This document shows positions 35,853 through 44,926 of a stretch of 64,000 nucleotides of DNA, in pieces. Each line of letters begins with the position of its first letter. Position 1 is the stretch's first letter. The notes below the pieces were generated by a model, which saw nothing but the letters and a program-made list of their open reading frames with translations, was not told where the DNA came from and searched no databases. The position numbers were made by a program, and so were the translations under genes. The DNA is taken from NCBI RefSeq assembly GCF_030380735.1, contig NZ_JAUDRZ010000004.1:356176-420175 (forward strand), read 5' to 3'. This DNA is from Rhizobium sp. S152. GTDB lineage: Bacteria; Pseudomonadota; Alphaproteobacteria; Rhizobiales; Rhizobiaceae.

Positions 35853-37286
35853 ATGAGCAAGGTGACGTTCTTGCAGGCGCGTGCCGTGGCGTTGGCCATG
35901 AGCCTGATCATTCCGTTCACCGTCGGGCAGCCTTTTTCCGTCATTGCACAACAGGCCGCTCCGGCCGCCGATGCGACGGCCGATGACGACGATACGCCGG
36001 CGCCGCTCAGCGAGGAAGAGCTGCAAATCCTCGTTGCCCGCATCGCGCTCTATCCTGATGAACTGGTGGCGGTGGTAACCTCGGCGTCTCTCTATCCGCT
36101 GCAGATCGTCGAGGCGGCGCGTTTCCTCGAAGAGCAGAAGACGAATGCCGATCTCAAGCCGAAGAGCAGCTGGGACGGCAGCGTCATCTCGCTCCTGAAC
36201 TATCCGGATATCGTCAAGATGATGAGCGAGGATCTGGACTGGACGCAACAGCTCGGCAGCGCGCTCGCCTATCAGCAGAAGGATGTGCTGATCGCCATCC
36301 AGGAGCTTCGCGAGAAGGCCGTGGCCGATGGCGTCATCAAGACCGACGACAAGATGAAGGTCGAGACCAAGAACGACAACATCGTCATCTCCTCGGCGAG
36401 CACCGAGACTGTCTATGTGCCGAGATACGAGCCGCAGATGCTCTATGATCCGGCCTATGAGCCGGTGCCAATCAGCTACTATCCGGACCCCTATCCCTAC
36501 TACTATTATCCGACCGCTGCTTTCTTCGCCGGCGCGGTGACCGGCGCGATCTGGGCGGCGGCCGTCGATTGGGACGATTGGGGCGTCTGGGGCGGACGCT
36601 GGAACGGCGGCGATGTCGATATCGACTGCAACAAGTGCTTCAACAACATCGACTTCAACGGCAAGATCAATCTGAACGACGTCGACTGGAAGAATGTCGA
36701 CCGCAGCAAGATCAAGTTCGACAAGAACCAGTTCGCCAATCTCGACCGCGACAAGTTCAAGAACGATTTCCGCGCCAACAAGGACAACAACATCGCCAAC
36801 CGGGCGAAGGATATTCGCGCCGACCGACCGGCTGCCGGTGTCGGCGGAAATCGTCCCGGCAAGGTGTCGGTCGACGATGTGCGCAAGAGCAAGATCGATG
36901 CCGCCGCCAAACGCGACAGGCCAGCACAGGCAGGAGCGGGCAACAGGGGACAGGCTGCCAATGTAGGGAATCGCGGCGGCGGGCAGCAGGCGCGACCGAA
37001 GGCGGGCAATGCCAATGTCGCCAACAAGGCCCGGAACACAAACGCCAACAGACCAGCTGGCAAACCCAAGCCCGGCGGCAAGATCGATCGCGGCGGCGGC
37101 AGGAACCCCTCGGCGCTCGGCCGGGTCCAGAGCGGCAAGGTAACGCATATGCAATCCAATCGCGGACGTCAGTCCATGGGTGGCAATCGTGGCGGTGGTG
37201 GAAGGCAGATGCATCGCCCACCGCCGCGTCACGGCGGCGGGGGCGGCGGTCGCGGTGGTGGTCATCGCGGCGGCGGTCGGCGTTGA
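35853..37286 (+). CDS. Exported DUF3300-domain protein with Asn/Gly/Arg-rich tail
   Basis: A 477-residue protein with an N-terminal signal, then an acidic stretch and the DUF3300 core: EELQILVARIALYPDELVAV, NADLKPKSSWDGSVISLLNYPDIVKMM and STETVYVPRYEPQMLYDPAY, followed by FFAGAVTGAIWAAAVDWDDW. The last 180 residues are repetitive and charged (KIKFDKNQFANLDRDKFKND), then Gly/Arg/His-rich. GGGAGAG precedes the ATG at 35853. It is followed by a DUF2950 gene, its usual partner. Function unknown; probably a periplasmic or surface-exposed structural protein. Confidence 0.85.
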   Translation: MSKVTFLQARAVALAMSLIIPFTVGQPFSVIAQQAAPAADATADDDDTPAPLSEEELQILVARIALYPDELVAVVTSASLYPLQIVEAARFLEEQKTNADLKPKSSWDGSVISLLNYPDIVKMMSEDLDWTQQLGSALAYQQKDVLIAIQELREKAVADGVIKTDDKMKVETKNDNIVISSASTETVYVPRYEPQMLYDPAYEPVPISYYPDPYPYYYYPTAAFFAGAVTGAIWAAAVDWDDWGVWGGRWNGGDVDIDCNKCFNNIDFNGKINLNDVDWKNVDRSKIKFDKNQFANLDRDKFKNDFRANKDNNIANRAKDIRADRPAAGVGGNRPGKVSVDDVRKSKIDAAAKRDRPAQAGAGNRGQAANVGNRGGGQQARPKAGNANVANKARNTNANRPAGKPKPGGKIDRGGGRNPSALGRVQSGKVTHMQSNRGRQSMGGNRGGGGRQMHRPPPRHGGGGGGRGGGHRGGGRR

Positions 37287-37307
37287 GAGGCGAGAGGGAG
37301 AACGGAC

Positions 37308-38264
37308 ATGGCAAACGTCATTGCGAAAATGCTCCTGCTCGGTGCGCTCTCGGCAAGCGTTTCGATTGCGGTGCCCGGAACGGGCGCCGCCGCCGACAAG
37401 ACCCACCGGCCGCTCGAGGCTTATGTGTCGGAGAAGATGCCGCCCACATTCGACACCGCCGAGCAGGCGATCGAGGCGTTCAAGACAACGGTCGCGACGG
37501 GCGATTTCGACAAGCTCGCCGATCTTCTTGGTCTTGATGCGGCCACTACCAAGGCCAGTGACGGTGTGATGGATACCTATGCCGACATCCAGGCGGGACT
37601 GAAGAAGAAGCTGCTGATCGAGGATGTCGACGGCAGCAAGGTGCTGGAGATCGGCGACGATCTCTGGCCGCTGCCGTTTCCGATCAGCAAGGACAAGGAC
37701 GGGAAATGGGCGTTCGATACTTTCGCAGGGCTGGATGAGATCGCGGACCGGCTGATCGGACAGAACGAGCTCGAGACCATCGATACGATGCGTGCCTATG
37801 TCGATGCTCAGAACGATTACGCGCTGGAGGATCATGACGGCGACGGCGTGCTGGAATTCGCGCAGAAGATCATCAGCAGTGAAGGCAAGCAGGACGGCCT
37901 CTACTGGCCGACCGAACAGGGCGACGGCGAGGAAAGCCCCGCCGGCGCCGCTCTTGCCGACGGTGCGGTTCTGGCCAAGGCCAAGGCCGGGCAGGGCTAT
38001 TTCGGCTATCACTATCGGGTGCTGACCGGGCAGGGCGATAACATCGCCGGCGGCAAATACGATTACATAATCAACGGCAACATGATCGCCGGCTTCGCGG
38101 CGGTGGCTTGGCCCGTCGAATACGGCGTGACCGGGGTCAACACCTTCCTCATCAGCCGCGACGGGGTCGCCTATCAGGCGGATCTCGGTGAGGACACCAC
38201 GAAAATCGCGGAAGGAATCCGCACGTTCAATCCCGACGACAAATGGGAGGTCGTCAAGGATTAG
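37308..38264 (+). CDS. Exported DUF2950-domain protein
   Basis: A 318-residue protein with a signal peptide (residues about 1-28, ending TGAAA). The DUF2950 signatures are PPTFDTAEQAIEAFKTTVATGDFDKLADLLG, GLYWPTEQGDGEESPAGAAL, GYFGYHYRVLTGQGDNIAGG and AVAWPVEYGVTGVNTFLISR. No catalytic role is known. It lies 21 bases after the DUF3300 gene on the same strand, and the two families recur together, which suggests joint function in the envelope. Confidence 0.88.
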   Translation: MANVIAKMLLLGALSASVSIAVPGTGAAADKTHRPLEAYVSEKMPPTFDTAEQAIEAFKTTVATGDFDKLADLLGLDAATTKASDGVMDTYADIQAGLKKKLLIEDVDGSKVLEIGDDLWPLPFPISKDKDGKWAFDTFAGLDEIADRLIGQNELETIDTMRAYVDAQNDYALEDHDGDGVLEFAQKIISSEGKQDGLYWPTEQGDGEESPAGAALADGAVLAKAKAGQGYFGYHYRVLTGQGDNIAGGKYDYIINGNMIAGFAAVAWPVEYGVTGVNTFLISRDGVAYQADLGEDTTKIAEGIRTFNPDDKWEVVKD

Positions 38265-38408
38265 CGGCGCTCACGCTTCATGCCTCGCAGGGGTGGGACG
38301 CCGGCGCGTCATCCAGGCGATCGCAATCAGCATCGGAACCAAGGTTGCCGGCAGGGCATGCGTTGAAGGGCCGACACCTGTTGTGCCGACCCTCTTGGGG
38401 GAGCGATC

Positions 38409-39839
38409 ATGAACATGCGATTGAAAATCCTGGCAACAACCTTGCTGCTGGCCGGCTCTTCGCCGACAGGTTTGCTGGCCGCGGATGATCTTACGGAAGA
38501 AGCGGCAGCGGCGATCGGTGCCGATGCCTACGTCTATCTTTATCCACTCGTCACGATGGACGTGACGCGCGCGCAGGCGACCAATGTCGAAGCGGGCAAG
38601 GTTACGGGCCGTGGACCGGCCAACCAGTTCACCAACGTGTCGGCCTTTCCGACGGCGGATTTCCGCGATGTCGTGCGGCCGAATTTCGATACGCTTTATT
38701 CGGTCGCCTGGCTTGATATGAGCGAGGAGCCGATGGTGGTTTCCGCACCCGATACCAGTGGCCGCTTCTACCTGCTTCCCATGCTGGACATGTGGTCAGA
38801 CGTCTTCGCGTCGCCCGGCTCGAGGACGACGGGCACGGAAAAGATCAGCTTTGTTGTTGTGCCGCCTTCGTGGAAGGGAAAGGATCTGCCGGAGGGGCTG
38901 GAGCGCATCGATGCGCCGACACCGTTCGTATGGGTCGTCGGCCGCACGAAGACGGACGGGCCTGACGATTATGACGCCGTGCACAAGATCCAGGCGGGAT
39001 ACACGATCACGCCGCTATCGCAGTGGGGCAAGGCCGCGGCGCCCGCAAAGGTCACCATCAATCCCAAGATCGACATGAAGACGCCGCCGAAGAAGACGGT
39101 GGACGGCATGACGGGGGAGGAATTTTTCGCTTATGCCGCCGAGCTCCTGAAAGTCAATCCGCCGCATATAACGGACCAGCCGATCGTCGCGCAGATGAAG
39201 CGGATCGGTATCGAACCGGGTAAGAGTTTCGATATCGCCAAGCTTTCACCCGCTGTCGCCAAGGCGGTGCAGGGTGCGCCGCAGGGGGCGCAGAAACTCA
39301 TGGAGTGGAAGGTGCCGACGCTGGCGCGCGTCGTCGATGGCTGGTCGATGAACACCGACACGATGGGCGTCTACGGCAACTACTACCTCAAGCGTGCCAT
39401 CGTGGCGCAGTTGGGCTTGGGAGCCAACCTGCCGGAGGATGCGATCTATCCGTTGAACCTGGGCGACGAAAAGGGAAATCCGCTATCGGGCGCCAACAAT
39501 TACACGCTTCACTTCGAGAAGGAGGAGCTGCCACCCGTCAGCGCATTCTGGTCGATCACGCTCTATGATTCCGAAGGCTTCCAGGTCGGCAACAACCTCA
39601 ATCGCTTCGCGGTGAGCAGTTGGATGCCGTTCGTCTATAACGCCGATGGATCGCTCGATCTTTATTTTCAGAATTCGAGCCCAGGGAAGGCAAAGGAAGC
39701 GAACTGGCTTCCGGCACCAGCGGGCGCTTTCAATCTGACGATGCGGCTTTATGGGCCGGAGAGCGCGGCGCTAACCGGCAGGTGGAACCCGCCGCCGGTG
39801 ACAATGATGACGGCACTCCAGCATCTTACCGCAGAGTAG
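38409..39839 (+). CDS. Exported DUF1254/DUF1214-domain protein
   Basis: A 476-residue protein with signal peptide (MRLKILATTLLLAGSSPTGL). The DUF1254 part contains GADAYVYLYPLVTMDVTRAQ, PNFDTLYSVAWLDMSEEPMV and DTSGRFYLLPMLDMWSDVFASPGSRTTG; the DUF1214 part contains YTLHFEKEELPPVSAFWSIT and LYFQNSSPG. The family is a widespread beta-rich fold of unknown substrate, annotated from structures without confirmed activity. It begins 144 bases after the DUF2950 gene and may have its own promoter. Confidence 0.88.
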   Translation: MNMRLKILATTLLLAGSSPTGLLAADDLTEEAAAAIGADAYVYLYPLVTMDVTRAQATNVEAGKVTGRGPANQFTNVSAFPTADFRDVVRPNFDTLYSVAWLDMSEEPMVVSAPDTSGRFYLLPMLDMWSDVFASPGSRTTGTEKISFVVVPPSWKGKDLPEGLERIDAPTPFVWVVGRTKTDGPDDYDAVHKIQAGYTITPLSQWGKAAAPAKVTINPKIDMKTPPKKTVDGMTGEEFFAYAAELLKVNPPHITDQPIVAQMKRIGIEPGKSFDIAKLSPAVAKAVQGAPQGAQKLMEWKVPTLARVVDGWSMNTDTMGVYGNYYLKRAIVAQLGLGANLPEDAIYPLNLGDEKGNPLSGANNYTLHFEKEELPPVSAFWSITLYDSEGFQVGNNLNRFAVSSWMPFVYNADGSLDLYFQNSSPGKAKEANWLPAPAGAFNLTMRLYGPESAALTGRWNPPPVTMMTALQHLTAE

Positions 39840-39857
39840 GCGGGCGCCATTTCGGCG

Positions 39858-39881
39858 GAGGCGCATCACTTGGTGCGCCTC
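39858..39881. terminator. Bidirectional hairpin between the converging DUF1254 and zntA-like genes
   Basis: GAGGCGCA (39858-39865) and TGCGCCTC (39874-39881) form a perfect stem with an 8-base loop between the two stop codons. No T-run is present on either side. Confidence 0.55.
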
Positions 39882-39890
39882 GGGTCCACC

Positions 39891-42179
39891 TCAGCTGGCG
39901 GGCCGCAGCAGCCTGAGCGCGTTGATCGTCACCAGCACGGTCGCGCCGGTGTCCGCCAGGATCGCCGGCCAGAGACCTGTGATGCCGACGATCGTCGTGA
40001 CGAGGAATACCGCCTTCAGGCCGAGCGCGATGGTGATGTTCTGCGCGATGTTGCGCATGGTGCGCTTGGACAGTGCGATCATCGCGGCGACATCGCTTAC
40101 ACGGCCGTGGAGGATCGCGGCGTCGGCGGTTTCCAGCGCCACGTCGGTGCCGCCGCCCATCGCGATGCCGACATCGGCGGCAGCGAGCGCCGGGGCGTCG
40201 TTGATGCCGTCTCCGACCTTCGCCACGGTCAGGCCGCTGCGCTGCAGTTCTCCGACGATGCGCTGCTTGTCCTCCGGCATCAGTTCGGCACGCACCTCGA
40301 TGCCGAGCTTTTCGCCGATCGCCCTGGCGGTGCGGCTGTTGTCTCCCGTGAGCATGACGATCCTGACGCCGTTGTCGGTCAGGGCCTTGAGGCCCGCCTT
40401 GGCGTCGTCACGCGGCTCGTCGCGCATGGCGATGGCGCCGGCCAGGGTATCGCCGATGATCAGCACCGAGACAGTCTTGCCATCGTCGTTGAGGGCGGAG
40501 ATGCGAGCCGTCTGGTCCTCAGAGAGCGGGATGCGCTCGCCGGCTGCGGTCGGCGATCCCAGGAAGACCGATGCGCCCTCGACGCTCGCCGTCACGCCCC
40601 TGCCGCCGAGCGCTCTGGCGTCCGATGCGGCCGGGATGTTGATGCCATCCTCGGTCGCCCTTGCCAGAATGGCCAGCGCAAGTGGGTGGCTTGAGCCGGT
40701 TTCCAGCGCCGCGGCATAGGTCAGGACGTCTGTCTCCGAGCTGCCGAAGGTGATCACGTCGGTCACCTTGGGTTTACCCTCGGTCAGCGTGCCCGTCTTG
40801 TCGAGTGCAACGGCAGTGACCTTGCCGAGCATTTCCAGCACCGCGCCGCCCTTGAGCAGCAGGCCGCGCCGCGCGCCGGACGATAGCGAGGCGGCGATAG
40901 CCGCGGGCGTGGAAATGACCAGCGCGCAGGGGCATCCGATCAAGAGAATGGCGAGACCTTTGTAGATCCACTCGTCCCATGCGCCTTGGGCAACCAGCGG
41001 AGGCAGCACAGCGACGAGAGCGGCGACCACGACGACGGCTGGCGTATAGTAGCGCGAGAAACGGTCGATGAAGCGTTCGGTCGGCGCCTTGGATTCCTGC
41101 GCCTCCTCGACCAGCCTGACGACGCGGGCAATGGTGTTGTCGGCGGCGGCCGCTGTCACCTTCACGCGAAGGGCTGCGTCGCCATTGACCGTGCCGGCGA
41201 AGACCGTATCGCCTTCGCCCTTGCGCACCGGCGTGCTTTCGCCTGTGACCGGCGCTTCGTCGATGGCGCTCTCGCCGGAGAGGATGGTGCCATCGGCGGA
41301 GATGCGGTCGCCGGGGCGCACAAGAATGGTGGCGCCAACGGCCAGCGTTTCCGCCAGCACCTCGCGGGTCTTGCCGTTTTCCTCGAGAAGCGCATTCTTC
41401 GGAACCAGCGTGGTGAGCGACTGAATGCTCTGGCGCGCCTTGCCGGCGGCCACGCCTTCCAGAAGTTCGCCGACCAGAAACAGGAAGACGACGGTCGCCG
41501 CTTCCTCGGAGGCGTTGATGATGACCGCGCCGACGGCCGCGATGGTCATCAGCATCTCGATGGAAAACGGCGTACCCGAAAGAGCTGCCATGACGGCACG
41601 GCGGGCGATGGGGATCAGTCCCATCAGCATCGCGGCTATGAAGGCGTAAGGGGCGATGGCGGGAAGGAGGTGCGCCACGGCATAGGCGATAACGAGCGCC
41701 GCGCCCGAGAGAATGGTGAGGCGGCCCTTCCTGCTTTGCCACCACGGTCCTGTCATCGGCGCGTGATCGTGGCCATGCAGGCCTTCCAGCGCATCCGCCT
41801 TTGCGTCGTCGTGGTCGTGATGGGCGTGACTGCCGTGATCGTGGTCGCCATGATCATGTTCGTGCTGGTGGCTATGGCCGTGGTGATCATGTTCGTGATC
41901 GTCATGGCTGCAGCAGGTGTGGGTGTCCTCGGTGGCGTGTGGCGCCGCGGGCTGCCTGCCGGCGAGTTGCGACACGGCGTAACCGAGGCCGGTCACCTTC
42001 TTCTCGATGGCGGCGAGGTCGCCGCTGCCATCGTGGCGCACGGTCATCGTTCCCGAGGTGACGGAAACCGAGACGTCCTCCACACCCGGCATGCGCCTGA
42101 CGGCGGTGTCGATCTTGGCCGCGCAGCTTGCGCAGTCCATACCCTCGACCCTGTATCGCTTCTCGACCGTCTCGCCCAT
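39891..42179 (-). CDS. zntA: Zn/Cd/Pb-exporting P-type ATPase (ZntA/CadA-like)
   Basis: A 762-residue P1B-ATPase. An N-terminal heavy-metal-associated domain (VEGMDCASCAAKIDTAV) is followed by a very His/Asp-rich stretch at about 80-125. The membrane CPC motif is in GCPCALVISTP near 414, the phosphorylated Asp in DKTGTLTEGKP near 458, the HP motif in SSHPLALAI near 494 and the hinge GDGINDAPAL near 655. CPC with the His-rich region favours zinc, cadmium or lead export over copper. The ATG at 42179 has AAGGAAG upstream and is chosen over one six codons earlier. It is divergent from a MerR-type gene. Confidence 0.93.
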   Translation of the reverse strand: MGETVEKRYRVEGMDCASCAAKIDTAVRRMPGVEDVSVSVTSGTMTVRHDGSGDLAAIEKKVTGLGYAVSQLAGRQPAAPHATEDTHTCCSHDDHEHDHHGHSHQHEHDHGDHDHGSHAHHDHDDAKADALEGLHGHDHAPMTGPWWQSRKGRLTILSGAALVIAYAVAHLLPAIAPYAFIAAMLMGLIPIARRAVMAALSGTPFSIEMLMTIAAVGAVIINASEEAATVVFLFLVGELLEGVAAGKARQSIQSLTTLVPKNALLEENGKTREVLAETLAVGATILVRPGDRISADGTILSGESAIDEAPVTGESTPVRKGEGDTVFAGTVNGDAALRVKVTAAAADNTIARVVRLVEEAQESKAPTERFIDRFSRYYTPAVVVVAALVAVLPPLVAQGAWDEWIYKGLAILLIGCPCALVISTPAAIAASLSSGARRGLLLKGGAVLEMLGKVTAVALDKTGTLTEGKPKVTDVITFGSSETDVLTYAAALETGSSHPLALAILARATEDGINIPAASDARALGGRGVTASVEGASVFLGSPTAAGERIPLSEDQTARISALNDDGKTVSVLIIGDTLAGAIAMRDEPRDDAKAGLKALTDNGVRIVMLTGDNSRTARAIGEKLGIEVRAELMPEDKQRIVGELQRSGLTVAKVGDGINDAPALAAADVGIAMGGGTDVALETADAAILHGRVSDVAAMIALSKRTMRNIAQNITIALGLKAVFLVTTIVGITGLWPAILADTGATVLVTINALRLLRPAS

Positions 42180-42209
42180 GATCCGCTTCCTTGTCATCTG
42201 GAAGCATTC

Positions 42210-42240
42210 TACCTACATCCTCTAGTGGCTAGAGGTGCAA
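42210..42240 (-). promoter_or_regulatory. MerR-type promoter/operator of the metal ATPase gene
   Basis: On the minus strand, -35 TTGCAC (42240-42235) and -10 TAGGTA (42215-42210) are 19 bases apart, the over-long spacing typical of MerR-controlled promoters. The spacer carries the dyad CCTCTAG-TGG-CTAGAGG (42219-42235). The position between zntA and the divergent regulator fits metal-dependent activation. Confidence 0.75.
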
Positions 42241-42250
42241 GAGGAAAATC

Positions 42251-42673
42251 ATGAAAAAGATCACGATCGGCGAGGCATCCAGGCGCAGCGGCGTGAAGGT
42301 GCCGACCATCCGTTACTACGAGGGTATCGGACTGCTTGCCGCACCCAGCCGCAGCGAGGGCAACCAGCGGTCCTACGAGACGGCGGATCTGAGGCGTCTC
42401 ACCTTCATCCGCCACGCGCGCGAGCTCGGCTTCGAGGTCGATGCCATCCGAACGCTGCTCTCGCTTCAGGACGAGCCGAACCAGTCCTGTGCTTCTGCCG
42501 ATGCCATCGCCAAGGCGCGGCTGGTGGAGGTGGAGCAGCGTATCCGCAGCCTGACGGCCTTGAAAGCTGAATTGGAGATGATGGTCGAAGGCTGCGGCCA
42601 TGGCCGTGTCGACCAGTGCCGGGTGATCGAGGTGCTGGCGGACCATGGCGAATGCATGCATTCGCATCATTAA
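42251..42673 (+). CDS. MerR-family metal-responsive regulator (ZntR/CadR/PbrR group)
   Basis: A 140-residue activator. The winged helix-turn-helix is KKITIGEASRRSGVKVPTIRYYEGIGLLAA. The dimerisation helix is followed by a metal loop with Cys in NQSCASADAI, then EGCGHGRVDQCRVIEV and a C-terminal CMHSHH. The cysteines plus the terminal Cys/His cluster indicate binding of Zn, Cd or Pb. It should untwist the 19-base-spaced promoter of the divergent ATPase gene. AGAGG precedes the ATG. Confidence 0.9.
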   Translation: MKKITIGEASRRSGVKVPTIRYYEGIGLLAAPSRSEGNQRSYETADLRRLTFIRHARELGFEVDAIRTLLSLQDEPNQSCASADAIAKARLVEVEQRIRSLTALKAELEMMVEGCGHGRVDQCRVIEVLADHGECMHSHH

Positions 42674-42746
42674 AAGGCAAACAACGCTCGACTGCATGCT
42701 TTGGTTGTCTGGCGACGGCGTCTAGTTGCACAATACGCAAGCGTTC

Positions 42747-42761
42747 GCCTAAAGTTTAGGC
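42747..42761. promoter_or_regulatory. Perfect 15-base palindrome upstream of the GGDEF-EAL gene
   Basis: GCCTAAA-G-TTTAGGC is perfectly symmetric and lies about 80 bases before the GGDEF-EAL start. No T-run follows, and it is 74 bases after the MerR stop. It may be an operator of an unlinked regulator. Confidence 0.4.
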
Positions 42762-42838
42762 TTGGCTATGATTCTGATTTTATTTAACTTTTTTCGCTAG
42801 ATAGTGTGCTGCCGCCACGAAGTTCATGTGATTTTGTC

Positions 42839-44926
42839 ATGTCCGATGTTCAGGATGCATTGCAGCCGATCGATACGCCCAACGACGACTTTCAGTCGCT
42901 GTTCGCCACCCATCCATCGCCGATGTGGGTGTATGATCCGGTTTCGCTGCGCTTCCTGATCGTCAACAACGCGGCCGTCGATCTCTACGGCTATTCCCGC
43001 CAGGCCTATGCCGAGATGACCGTGCTCGACATCCGCCCCGAGCGCGAGCGCCAGCGCATGCGCGACGCCGTGCAGGGCCGCACCGACATGGAGCGCGCCG
43101 AGCGTTGGACGCATCTGAAGGCCAATGGCGAGACGCTGGAGGTCCGCACCTATGGTCGGGCTGTGCGCTTCAATGGGCGCGATGCAATCCTGGCGATCGT
43201 ACAGGACCGGACCGAGGTCAATGCCGCGCAAAAGCAGGTGACCGATACGCGATCGTTGCTCGACAGCATCGTCGACAACCTGCCGATCGGCGTCTTCGTC
43301 AAGGATATGGAGGCGGATGGCCGCTATATTCTCTTCAACGAGGCTTGCGGCGCGATCGTCGGCTACGATCCCGCGGATGTGCTCCACGAGGAGGGCAAGG
43401 AAATTTTCGACCGCAAGCAGGCGCTGGCCGTTCGGGAGCAGGACGCGCGGGCGTTCAGGTCCGGGTCGCCCGTCAGTTTCGAGGAGACGACCAGCCATGC
43501 CGATGGCACAGCGCAAATCCTGCGCACGGTGAAGCGTCCGCTGCCCGCACCGACAGGCAGCGCACCGCGCTATCTGCTGGGAATTCTGCAGGATGTGACG
43601 GAGGAGCGTTCGGTCGAGTCGCGGCTCGCCTATATGGCCATGCATGATGCCCTGACCGGCCTGCCCAACCGCGCCTTCTTCGCCGATTACATCCAGCGCG
43701 AGGCCGCGCAGGCGACAGCTGAAAAACCGCTGGCGCTGCTTTACCTCGACGTCGATCATTTCAAGCACATCAACGACAGCAAGGGCCATGCGGCCGGCGA
43801 CGCGCTTCTCTGCCAGGTCGCCTCGCGCCTGACCGGTCTTCTCGACGACGGCGATATCGTCGCACGCCTCGGTGGCGACGAATTCGCCATTCTGCTGCGA
43901 CTGAAGACGCGCGCGCTGATCGAAGGTTTCGCCGAGCGGCTTTTGAAGGCGCTCGCGGAACCCTTCGATCTCGATGGCGTCAACGAGCATGTGACCTGCA
44001 GCATCGGCATCGCAATTGCTCCGGAACATGCCGCAAGCGACGACGACGTGCTGATGCGGCACGCGGATCTGGCGCTTTACGCAGCGAAGGAGAGCGGCCG
44101 GTCCACCTACCGTTTCTACCGCCCGGAGATGCGCCTGCAGGCGGAACGGCGCCACATGCTGACTGCCGAGCTTCACGAGGCGCTGCTGAAACAGCAGTTC
44201 GAACTGCATTTCCAGCCGATCGTCCGGCTGGATGCGGATGGGCTTGCGGGCTTCGAGGCGCTCATCCGCTGGCGGCACCCGGTTCGCGGGCTGATCTCGC
44301 CGGTGGAATTCATCCCGATTGCCGAAGAGACGGGGCTGATCGTGCCGATTGGCGAATGGGTGCTGCGGGAGGCCTGCCGCGCCGCCGCCGCCTGGCCTGG
44401 GCATCTGAAGATTGCGGTCAATATTTCCGTCTGCCAGTTTCGCCACAATGGATTGCTCGCCGCCGTGGTGACCGCTCTCGATGAAGCTGGTCTCAATCCA
44501 GAGCGGCTGGAAATCGAAGTGACGGAATCCGTCTTCCTCGCCGACGTGAAGCAGAGCCTGCCATTGCTGCGGGCGTTGAAGGAGCTCGGGATCCGCATCG
44601 CCATCGACGATTTCGGCACCGGTTATTCCTCCTTCAGTTACCTTCGTGCTTTCGCCTTCGACAAGATCAAGCTCGACCGCAGCTTCGTGGCGGGCATCGA
44701 GACGGATCCCGGCAATCTTGCGATCGTGCGCGCCGTCGTCGGTATCGGCTCCGGCTTCAACGCCACGACGCTTGCCGAGGGCGTCGAGACGGAGGGGCAG
44801 CTGCAGCGCCTGAAGGATGAAGGTTTCAGCGAAGTGCAGGGGTTCCTGCTCGGCAAGCCGATGCCGCGCGCCGATGCCGAGGCACTGATCCAGAGCGAGG
44901 CGCTACGGCTGCTCGCCGTCGGCTGA
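42839..44926 (+). CDS. PAS-PAS-GGDEF-EAL protein (cyclic di-GMP turnover)
   Basis: A 695-residue cytosolic protein without membrane spans. PAS 1 lies at about 20-130 (LFATHPSPMWVYDPVSLRFL), PAS 2 at about 140-255 (VDNLPIGVFVKDMEADGRYI). The GGDEF domain has an intact active site (ARLGGDEFAIL near 344) but no RxxD inhibitory site upstream. The EAL domain has EALIRW (near 473), EVTES, DDFGTGYSSF and KLDRSF, so synthesis and hydrolysis of c-di-GMP are both possible. The ATG at 42839 or a GTG at 42806 may be used. Its 3-prime end overlaps the converging LysR gene by 24 bases. Confidence 0.93.
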   Translation: MSDVQDALQPIDTPNDDFQSLFATHPSPMWVYDPVSLRFLIVNNAAVDLYGYSRQAYAEMTVLDIRPERERQRMRDAVQGRTDMERAERWTHLKANGETLEVRTYGRAVRFNGRDAILAIVQDRTEVNAAQKQVTDTRSLLDSIVDNLPIGVFVKDMEADGRYILFNEACGAIVGYDPADVLHEEGKEIFDRKQALAVREQDARAFRSGSPVSFEETTSHADGTAQILRTVKRPLPAPTGSAPRYLLGILQDVTEERSVESRLAYMAMHDALTGLPNRAFFADYIQREAAQATAEKPLALLYLDVDHFKHINDSKGHAAGDALLCQVASRLTGLLDDGDIVARLGGDEFAILLRLKTRALIEGFAERLLKALAEPFDLDGVNEHVTCSIGIAIAPEHAASDDDVLMRHADLALYAAKESGRSTYRFYRPEMRLQAERRHMLTAELHEALLKQQFELHFQPIVRLDADGLAGFEALIRWRHPVRGLISPVEFIPIAEETGLIVPIGEWVLREACRAAAAWPGHLKIAVNISVCQFRHNGLLAAVVTALDEAGLNPERLEIEVTESVFLADVKQSLPLLRALKELGIRIAIDDFGTGYSSFSYLRAFAFDKIKLDRSFVAGIETDPGNLAIVRAVVGIGSGFNATTLAEGVETEGQLQRLKDEGFSEVQGFLLGKPMPRADAEALIQSEALRLLAVG

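Noticed and set aside
35745..38012. Minus-strand open frame of 755 codons opposite the DUF3300 and DUF2950 genes
   Set aside because: Spans two recognised genes and their spacer, with low-complexity Ile/Arg/Val sequence typical of antisense frames.
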